Shown in pieces: positions 1-5,541 of a stretch of 13,899 nt of DNA. Positions within the stretch are counted from its first letter, which is position 1; every line of letters begins with the position of its first letter. The notes below the pieces were generated by a model, which was not told the DNA's origin, did no database searches, and saw nothing but the letters and a program-made list of their open reading frames with translations. This stretch comes from Chitinophaga pinensis (GTDB lineage: Bacteria > Bacteroidota > Bacteroidia > M30B66): contig CALQRR010000008.1 of the NCBI GenBank assembly GCA_943333015.1, positions 1 through 13,899 on the forward strand, in the 5' to 3' direction. The position numbers were made by a program, and so were the translations under genes.

Positions 1-323
1 GCCTTCTCTATGCCACATCCGGCAGTCCCTGCTGCATCAAATACGGTGTAGGCACACTCTTGTCCGTTTACCAGCGGCGTGACTAAATCACCATCGCTGT
101 CAATGGTAAAAACACCGTCTCTGGCAACGGCTTCGATGCCTTCAGGACGGAGGAATGCTTTGAAATGCTCATATTCTTCCTCCAAAATTCCCGGTTCGTC
201 CTCTGCCAGTGGCGCTCCGGCATCGCCCTGCACGCAGCACGCGCCTTTACACGCCGTTAAATCACACACGAACTTTTTATCAAACAGGTCCTCAGAGACC
301 AGAATATCACCAACAATCAGCAT
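1..323 (-). CDS. DUF3109 family cysteine-rich protein, 5' part only
   Basis: The gene starts with ATG at 323 and runs off the left edge of the window, so only the first 107 codons are seen. The N-terminus carries a cysteine cluster FVCDLTACKGACCVQGDAG (Cys20, 25, 29, 30), then PLVNGQECAYTVFD and a further Cys in TAGCGIEKA. This arrangement is characteristic of the DUF3109 family, which is common in Bacteroidota. The cysteines suggest metal or iron-sulfur binding, but the biochemical role of the family is not established. There is no signal peptide, so it is probably cytoplasmic. The start fits the family N-terminus well, and no alternative ATG lies nearby. A perfect TATCTTTG promoter element ends only 4 bases before the ATG, so the transcript may be leaderless or nearly so. 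It is divergent from the TPR gene. Family assignment is from recognition of the conserved cysteine pattern. Confidence 0.88.
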   Translation of the reverse strand, partial: MLIVGDILVSEDLFDKKFVCDLTACKGACCVQGDAGAPLAEDEPGILEEEYEHFKAFLRPEGIEAVARDGVFTIDSDGDLVTPLVNGQECAYTVFDAAGTAGCGIEK

Positions 324-327
324 GCAG

Positions 328-335
328 CAAAGATA
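328..335 (-). promoter_or_regulatory. Bacteroidota -7 element (TATCTTTG) for the DUF3109 gene
   Basis: Read on the minus strand the octamer TATCTTTG matches the Bacteroidota housekeeping-sigma -7 consensus TAnnTTTG at every fixed position. It ends 4 bases from the ATG at 323. No TTTG or TTG is seen at the usual 19-21 base spacing upstream, so the -33 part is weak or absent. Confidence 0.5.
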
Positions 336-357
336 CACAGCTCAGCATCAAATTCCT

Positions 358-365
358 TAGGTTTG
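358..365 (+). promoter_or_regulatory. Bacteroidota -7 element (TAGGTTTG) for the TPR gene
   Basis: The octamer TAGGTTTG is a perfect TAnnTTTG match and lies 20 bases before the ATG at 386, leaving room for a short leader. No clear TTTG -33 element is visible at the usual spacing. That upstream region is also the start region of the divergent DUF3109 gene. Confidence 0.5.
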
Positions 366-385
366 CACTGCCTAATCTATCTGTT

Positions 386-895
386 ATGTCAGCATACGAA
401 AACCTCGAATTTGAAGATATGCTCTTCGAAGCCGACGACCTCATCAGAAACAATAAAATTGCCGATGCTGTCGCGCTTCTTGAAGGAATCATCTTACAAG
501 CTCCTGATTTTGGAAAAGCCTATAATCACCTGGGTTGGGTATTCGAAACCAAACTCAAGGATTTTGCTCGAGCTGAACGCATGTACCGGCAATACTTGGC
601 TTTCAACCCCACCTATTCTCCGGTCTATCTGAATCTCAGCATTGTACTTTCATCTTTAGGTAAATACGATGAACTGGAAGTGCTCCTTGGGCAAGCCATG
701 TTAATTCCCGGCATTGACAAAGCAGCCATTCACAATGAATTCGGCATTTTGAACGAGCTTAAACAGGAATACAACAAAGCCATTGAGCAATTCAAAATTG
801 CCGTTCGGTTTAGCCTGAGCGACATCAACGTGGAAACCTACCTGAAGTCCATCGACCGCTGTCGGAAAAAACGCGATCTGCTTAACGTCGAATAA
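386..895 (+). CDS. small tetratricopeptide repeat (TPR) protein
   Basis: This is a 169-residue soluble protein with no signal peptide or membrane segment. About four TPR-like helical pairs fill the sequence, roughly at residues 9-42, 43-77, 78-110 and 113-147. TPR hallmarks are visible: the second has GKAYNHLGWVFETK with ARAERMYRQYLAFNP, the third PVYLNLSIVLSSLGKYDE, and the fourth AAIHNEFGILNELKQEYNKAIEQFKIAV. Such proteins are protein-interaction scaffolds; the partner is unknown. I chose ATG at 386 because the reading frame upstream of it lies entirely antisense to the DUF3109 gene and a perfect -7 promoter element sits 20 bases ahead. It converges on the DUF2490 gene with stop codons directly abutting (TAA at 893-895, opposing stop at 896-898). 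The role is unknown beyond the fold. Confidence 0.85.
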   Translation: MSAYENLEFEDMLFEADDLIRNNKIADAVALLEGIILQAPDFGKAYNHLGWVFETKLKDFARAERMYRQYLAFNPTYSPVYLNLSIVLSSLGKYDELEVLLGQAMLIPGIDKAAIHNEFGILNELKQEYNKAIEQFKIAVRFSLSDINVETYLKSIDRCRKKRDLLNVE

Positions 896-1579
896 TCAAA
901 GCGTTAAATCCCAGCGAATTCCTGTAATACAATCTGTTCGTGGATTGATCCCATAAACAGGTCGGTTGATTAGGTAATATAGGATGATTTCTGAATGTCT
1001 GTTATGGCGAAAATTAAGTCCGACATAACGCATGGTTCTGTCGGGGGCAAAGGATGTTTTTCCAGCAATCAAGACCGGCGAAAACAATTCAGCCATAGCA
1101 AAAGCGGACCAATGATAAGTGATTCGTTTTGATGCAAAAAAAAGTGTCCGGATATATTTTTCAGCATAGTTCCATCCATTCAAGGAGCTATTCACATCCC
1201 GATACTGCATCTGCCACCTAACTCTTGCCTGAAACGTCATTCCCAGCCATTGGCTCTGTCTACTGATATCTGCAAAAAAACGGTGCCGAAAACTGTAGGA
1301 CAAGTCGTTTCTTCTTCGCCCCATGAGGCGGTACATCACCGCGAACTTTGATTTCTTTGTAATCAAGCGATTGAACCCAACTTCAGAGCCCCAAGTGCCA
1401 ATCTCTGAGCAGTTTTCATCCAGACGAACGAATTGGTTTAGCTGAAGCGACAAGTTTTCTGTAAGCTTCTTCTCAACGTTCAGATTCATCCACAATCCGG
1501 CATCCTGGAATTGACAATGAAGATTCTCATTGAAACCAAGGATGCACGCGAGAAGAAATAATTGCCTAATGAAATTCAT
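896..1579 (-). CDS. DUF2490 family protein, predicted outer-membrane-type barrel
   Basis: This protein of 227 residues has an N-terminal hydrophobic signal (MNFIRQLFLLACILGF, cleavage probably near LHCQ). The mature part matches the DUF2490 pattern: an initial QDAGLWMNLNVEKKLTENLSL block with a Glu-Lys-Lys turn, then alternating aromatic/basic strands such as YSFRHRFFADISR and ARVRWQMQYRD, and a C-terminus ending GIRWDLTL with alternating hydrophobics. DUF2490 members are generally taken to be outer-membrane beta-barrels of unknown function in Bacteroidota. An upstream TTG at 1585 would add two residues, but ATG at 1579 is preferred. It overlaps the end of the preceding gene by 14 bases, so it is probably translationally coupled. 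It is the last gene of the six-gene operon. Membership is fairly clear; function is not known. Confidence 0.8.
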   Translation of the reverse strand: MNFIRQLFLLACILGFNENLHCQFQDAGLWMNLNVEKKLTENLSLQLNQFVRLDENCSEIGTWGSEVGFNRLITKKSKFAVMYRLMGRRRNDLSYSFRHRFFADISRQSQWLGMTFQARVRWQMQYRDVNSSLNGWNYAEKYIRTLFFASKRITYHWSAFAMAELFSPVLIAGKTSFAPDRTMRYVGLNFRHNRHSEIILYYLINRPVYGINPRTDCITGIRWDLTL

Positions 1580-2129
1580 AGTCAACAGATTTTTCCTGAA
1601 TCAATCGGCCATTTCCATCCTCCGTTTTTCGGGATATTAACAATCCGCGCTTGTTGTAGAGGTAGATAATCTTTTTTTTGAGTTGACCCGTTTTGTCAAA
1701 CTGAAGCTCTTCGGATTTATCTCCCCAAGCATTCCAATGTGTTTCTTCCACAAGAACGGAATCTCCAGCATGGCCGACACGTATTTTTTTTAGTGGCCTT
1801 CCACTTCCCGAATACGAATAATGCAAGGAGAATTGCAACGAATCATTGACGAAAAAATGCTCTTTAGTCAGCAATCCCTTTCGCGAATATTCAGAACGGT
1901 AGCATTCTTTCTGAGAACTGAACTGTTCACAGACTTCCAGTTCACGACCTTTTTTATCAAATACCCGGCTTGTTGTTCTTTTTTTAGGATCTGAATCAGC
2001 GTTTGATATTGTGGTAGTGCTGCTTTTTATTCCAGACCGTCGCGCCTCATTTTCGGATTGTGAGCTAGACTGTTGCGCCACGAAACAACTTAAAATTAGC
2101 AGGAAGAATTTGGCAGGAAGAAACTTCAT
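1566..2129 (-). CDS. small exported YD-rich protein, function unknown
   Basis: I do not recognise a named family for this 187-residue protein. An N-terminal signal peptide is clear (MKFLPAKFFLLILSCFVAQQ, cleavage likely after SSSQ near residue 24). A Ser/Thr-rich, low-complexity linker follows (about residues 25-50). The rest consists of short strand-turn units resembling RHS/YD or YwqK-like repeats: RVFDKKGRELEV, EYSRKGLLTKEHFF, LQFDKTGQLKKKIIYLYNK, YNKRGLLISRKTEDGNGRL. These look like four or five degenerate beta-hairpins with a central K-x-G turn. The protein is far too short for a full RHS shell and shows no toxin domain. Its ATG overlaps the stop of the lipoprotein gene (ATGA, 4 bases), and its end overlaps the DUF2490 gene by 14 bases. 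Its presumed location is the periplasm or cell surface. Confidence 0.75.
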   Translation of the reverse strand: MKFLPAKFFLLILSCFVAQQSSSQSENEARRSGIKSSTTTISNADSDPKKRTTSRVFDKKGRELEVCEQFSSQKECYRSEYSRKGLLTKEHFFVNDSLQFSLHYSYSGSGRPLKKIRVGHAGDSVLVEETHWNAWGDKSEELQFDKTGQLKKKIIYLYNKRGLLISRKTEDGNGRLIQEKSVDYEFH

Positions 2130-2878
2130 TGCAGGACGGTTATTAGTGGAATGTCGGCTGATTGAAAATTATTTTCGATGTAAATATCTTTTTTCACCGC
2201 AACCAATCCACCGGGGATGCTCATCGTGGAATCTTTCGAATACACATAAACCGAATAGGGCCCTTGTCTCAAATTATCAAAACGGTAGTATCCGTTATAG
2301 TCTGTTTTTATGCGCGTTGCGTATCCAACATTATGGCCATAGACCAAATACACATACTCATCGGCAAAAAAGAATTCTGAAAGCAACTGCGTAAATGTGG
2401 TATTGTAATCTCGTGCTTTCACACGTCCGGTTATACGAGCACCTCCTCCATCATCGGGTAGTTTGGTAACAATAAACGGATCCAATGTAACGTGTTCGTC
2501 TTTACCAATTTCAACCTGTTTAACCACACCATTTTCAGAGCCATTGGAGTCGGTGGCGTAGGCAAAAACGGTATAATTTCCAGGCCTCAAATACCGGAAT
2601 TCAAAACTTCCATCCTCACTTGTCTGCATGTTATCGTCAAACCCAACATGATCACCATAAATGAGATACACCCGCTGTGCATTGAGATAATCATCCGCTC
2701 CAACAGTTAGATTCGTGTCGTAGCAATTGCGGGCATACAAGCGTCCTCCAATGGACGATCTTCCTCCCGTTCCTTCAGGTTTTTCGCAGGACACAAAAAA
2801 GGTCAGCGCTGCGAGTGAAACGGTGAAAAGGAAGATTCTAATTTGTTTGATTCCGGACGTTCGAACGTTTGTTGTCAT
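2126..2878 (-). CDS. lipoprotein with two tandem carboxypeptidase-regulatory-like domains
   Basis: This 250-residue protein has a lipoprotein signal ending SLAALTFFVSC, with Cys31 as the probable lipidated residue followed by EKPEG. After a Gly-rich linker come two homologous units of about 90 residues (roughly 42-134 and 147-240). They align as RVYLIYGDHVGF / YVYLVYGHNVGY, EDGSFEFRYLRPGNYTVFAY / YNGYYRFDNLRQGPYSVYVY, then TDSNG / KDSTM and a trailing polar strand. The D-G-x-F-x-F-x-x-L-x-x-G-x-Y-x-V signature is that of CarboxypepD_reg or SdrD B-like beta-sandwiches, which are common on Bacteroidota surface proteins and in SusC N-termini. It is probably anchored to a membrane leaflet as a structural or binding module. 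It has ATGA overlaps with both neighbours (2875-2878 and 2126-2129), so it is tightly coupled in the operon. The ligand is unknown. Confidence 0.82.
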   Translation of the reverse strand: MTTNVRTSGIKQIRIFLFTVSLAALTFFVSCEKPEGTGGRSSIGGRLYARNCYDTNLTVGADDYLNAQRVYLIYGDHVGFDDNMQTSEDGSFEFRYLRPGNYTVFAYATDSNGSENGVVKQVEIGKDEHVTLDPFIVTKLPDDGGGARITGRVKARDYNTTFTQLLSEFFFADEYVYLVYGHNVGYATRIKTDYNGYYRFDNLRQGPYSVYVYSKDSTMSIPGGLVAVKKDIYIENNFQSADIPLITVLQ

Positions 2879-4470
2879 GTATTTTTTACAAGTTTCATGC
2901 GAATGATTGATCGCCCAATGAATTTGTCCATCAGGCGCTTGTGTAATGATTCAGATAATCGATACACGGTGTTTTCCATTTCGTGATCAAGAAAAACAAA
3001 GGGTTTTTGTGTAAGCCAGGCGCGGCAACATTGGAATGTAAACATAGCTTCGATTGACCAGTTTTCCGGATCTGGTTTCTGGGAGAAATCAATTTCTCCC
3101 ATGCCCATCTCGCTATAAAACGGCTGTATCAAATGCTCCTTTTTACTGTTTTTACTATACAACAGGGCATCGGAAAGTGTTTTCCCTGCGGGTGGAAATA
3201 ATTGGGTAATACAGGAAATGGATCGACGGAACTCATAGGAATCAGTGGCGTTCATTTGCTTCCCATTGATGCTCAGTGTTTCTTCTCCGTGAAGATCAAC
3301 CATCAATATTTTATTCATAAAACGCTGTATTTCCTGCGCATTTACGAAATGTATTTCTACACACGCTCCCTTTACAACCTTCAAAGAGATGGAGGTTGAT
3401 GAGCTAGTAACGATCTCTTTCAGCTCGAGAACCGTAGCGTCTGTCTTCTGAGTACTGGTCTGTTCGGCAGGTATACCGTTCGTTTCAGGAATCCATGCAG
3501 CAATCTTTTTTAGGGACGAAATGCCGGATGCCCAAACGGTATTTACTTTAATCGTTCTTCGTAAGACCGAAGAAATATTGACCAAGAGCATGAAAAAAAC
3601 AAGAATGATGACATTGTCATGCGTGCCAGTTTGGTCACGAAAAAACAATAGCACAATCATTAAAATGCATAAAATGGTCCATGGAAAAATCCGAACCAAG
3701 GCGTCGATGATTGATTGATAGTTGTTTTTTTGTTGAACGAGTGCGGCGCGTTTGGAATTTAGATCCTTGAATTTCTTAGGCTTGAGGCTATTCTTATTGA
3801 ATGCCCAATCACTGTAAAAAGAGGCAAATGATTCTTGAACAAATGCGAGGGTGCTAGATTTCCGATCTTTTATTTTCTGATCATACACATGTTGTTTCCG
3901 CTGAAGTAAAACAACAGGTATTGCAAAGAGCAACAGGGCTATTGAAACCACAAAAGCCATAACAGGATCTAGAAAAAAAAACAAAAACAGGCAACAAATC
4001 AGAAATACCATGTCGGAAATGAAACGGATAATGCCCTGTTCTATAAACAGCTCCACAGATCTAAGATTTCCGCTATATCGGTTTAAATATTTCCCATATG
4101 TTTTTTCAGAAAACCGCCCCCATTCCGCAGTTATTTGAGACGTGAAGAAACGCTCAAGGAGCTCATTGGTAACAGCTGTTGAGACACGGTGGCTTAACCG
4201 TGAAAACAGCAGCACAAGAAGAACCCGGCAAACAATTACGACAATAAATAAGACAACAAAATCAAGACTGGAGGTGCCGATTATCCCCGATTGTTCTAAA
4301 AAGCTTCCCCGTAGGGATTTTGTATGTAGTCCAAGTTGGTAAAATTTTCCAAGGCATAGAGGGAGGAATATTCCTGTTAAGCTCAAAAGAAATCCTGTCA
4401 AAAGCGCAAACGTGATGAGCACTTTCTCCTTGAGAAGGAAGAAACTTAAGAGCTTAGTATGATGGCGCAT
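2875..4470 (-). CDS. ABC exporter-like membrane protein with degenerate, probably inactive ATPase domain
   Basis: This 531-residue protein has type-1 ABC exporter architecture. About six membrane segments are seen near residues 17-40, 70-92, 152-168, 170-190, 260-278 and 286-304, followed by a domain (about 345-531) that aligns by position with a nucleotide-binding domain. The catalytic motifs are gone. The Walker A position reads FVNAQEIQR (375-383) with no Gly-rich loop or Lys. The signature LSGGQ position reads WSIEAMF (471-477). The Walker B strand FVFLDHE (491-497) keeps the Asp but has His where the catalytic Glu should be. No switch His follows (GRSIIRMKLV). A Q-loop-like Gln423 remains (CITQLFPPAGKTLSDAL). 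The frame is open and embedded in the operon (5-base gap upstream, ATGA overlap downstream), so it does not look like a decaying pseudogene. It may need an active partner or work without ATP; the substrate is unknown. Confidence 0.82.
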   Translation of the reverse strand: MRHHTKLLSFFLLKEKVLITFALLTGFLLSLTGIFLPLCLGKFYQLGLHTKSLRGSFLEQSGIIGTSSLDFVVLFIVVIVCRVLLVLLFSRLSHRVSTAVTNELLERFFTSQITAEWGRFSEKTYGKYLNRYSGNLRSVELFIEQGIIRFISDMVFLICCLFLFFFLDPVMAFVVSIALLLFAIPVVLLQRKQHVYDQKIKDRKSSTLAFVQESFASFYSDWAFNKNSLKPKKFKDLNSKRAALVQQKNNYQSIIDALVRIFPWTILCILMIVLLFFRDQTGTHDNVIILVFFMLLVNISSVLRRTIKVNTVWASGISSLKKIAAWIPETNGIPAEQTSTQKTDATVLELKEIVTSSSTSISLKVVKGACVEIHFVNAQEIQRFMNKILMVDLHGEETLSINGKQMNATDSYEFRRSISCITQLFPPAGKTLSDALLYSKNSKKEHLIQPFYSEMGMGEIDFSQKPDPENWSIEAMFTFQCCRAWLTQKPFVFLDHEMENTVYRLSESLHKRLMDKFIGRSIIRMKLVKNT

Positions 4471-4475
4471 TCGTT

Positions 4476-5519
4476 TTATACAAAGGAATTGTAGCCGACT
4501 AATTTCGCAGGTTTTGATGAACTTAAACCATCAAGATCAAAAACAGGCGTTTTACTTAGTTCTTCCACTTCCTGAATAAGCAAAGGGCTCATTGTAAACA
4601 ATCCACAAATAGCAAATGGCTTCAGATTTCGCTGCTCTAACCAGCTGATTCCCTGAATGGCAGAAAGACTATCTGCGCTTGAAAATAGGGTATTCGAGAT
4701 GGTTGAAGTGAAGACTGGATTATTCAACAACATACTTGTTTCGCGTTGATACAAACCATCGGCAATTTCCATAACGATGTAATCGAGATCAAACGGCGCC
4801 AAACGATTTAAAAGGGTCTGATAAATGGAAAGCAATTCTTCATCAGAACATAAAAACGTGGAAGGATATCCCAGATCACCAAAATCAGCCACCACATCGG
4901 CTCCGCAGTCAAATACAAAGTCTTTGTCCTTGGTGTAACAAGTCCCTGTTAATTTTATAAATCCAACTTTAGCACCCGTTCGTTTTAATCCGTGTACAAG
5001 AAATGCAGCGGAGGTTGTTTTTCCACTATCCATCGATGCTCCGAGCGAGAGGATAACACGTGTTCCCGATGGAACTGTTTGGGTATAAGGCTCCAACTGA
5101 TGACCAAGTCCAATGGTATTGATTACCTGTTTTGTGCCGGGCTCGCATACATAACCCATCAATTTCATCTTGGTTGGCTCAATATCTTCAAAGGCGGCAT
5201 TCTTGCTCTTCAAAACACCAACCACACCTCCAGCACCTAATATGTCAACTTCTAGCAAGGGCGTTTGAGGTACATATCCTTCGAATTGCGAAGTGGCGTA
5301 ACGATTCCCAAAAGCAGCTAGAATTAAATCGTTTTTCAGAATGGCTACATTGCGACCACTGTCTGACTGAATGACCCGATGCTTTCCAAGGGATGTTACT
5401 TCAAACAAACCAACATCTCCAGAGCGAGGAATATAGGTAGTGTTTAGATCTGATTGTATTTCATATGCATCAACATTTTTGCATACAATTGAACGTTTAA
5501 CACGGATTGGATTTGCCAT
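4476..5519 (-). CDS. P-loop NTPase of unassigned family (DUF1611/BioD-like C-terminal domain)
   Basis: This 347-residue protein is predicted to be cytoplasmic (no signal or membrane segment). The N-terminal half (about 15-140) is strand-rich, with YIPRSGDVGLFEVTSLGKH and EVDILGAGGVVGVLKSKN, and I cannot assign it to a family. The C-terminal half is a nucleotide-binding fold: a Walker A-like loop GASMDSGKTTSAA at 160-172 (Ala in place of the first Gly of the strict motif), then FIKLTGTCYTKDKDF (187-201), DCGADVVADFGDLGYPST (204-221), and a Walker B-like strand FDLDYIVMEIADGL (243-256). This order recalls the SIMIBI-class DUF1611 and dethiobiotin-synthetase-like proteins, but that is by eye. 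ATG at 5519 is the natural start. It lies 22 bases after the propeller gene and 5 bases before the ABC-like gene. Because that neighbour lacks ATPase motifs, this protein is the only recognisable NTPase in the operon; a functional link is inference. Confidence 0.75.
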   Translation of the reverse strand: MANPIRVKRSIVCKNVDAYEIQSDLNTTYIPRSGDVGLFEVTSLGKHRVIQSDSGRNVAILKNDLILAAFGNRYATSQFEGYVPQTPLLEVDILGAGGVVGVLKSKNAAFEDIEPTKMKLMGYVCEPGTKQVINTIGLGHQLEPYTQTVPSGTRVILSLGASMDSGKTTSAAFLVHGLKRTGAKVGFIKLTGTCYTKDKDFVFDCGADVVADFGDLGYPSTFLCSDEELLSIYQTLLNRLAPFDLDYIVMEIADGLYQRETSMLLNNPVFTSTISNTLFSSADSLSAIQGISWLEQRNLKPFAICGLFTMSPLLIQEVEELSKTPVFDLDGLSSSKPAKLVGYNSFV

Positions 5520-5541
5520 TTTCTTTCGTTTATTTTTCAGA

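Noticed and set aside
209..385. N-terminal extension of the TPR protein to an ATG at 209
   Set aside because: This stretch is antisense to the conserved DUF3109 coding sequence and crosses the divergent promoters; the TPR protein begins sensibly at ATG 386 after a perfect -7 element.
2875..4470. Pseudogene call for the ABC-like gene
   Set aside because: There is no frameshift or internal stop, the gene overlaps its downstream neighbour by ATGA, and hydrophobic segments and fold positions are kept; loss of motifs without loss of frame fits a repurposed protein better.
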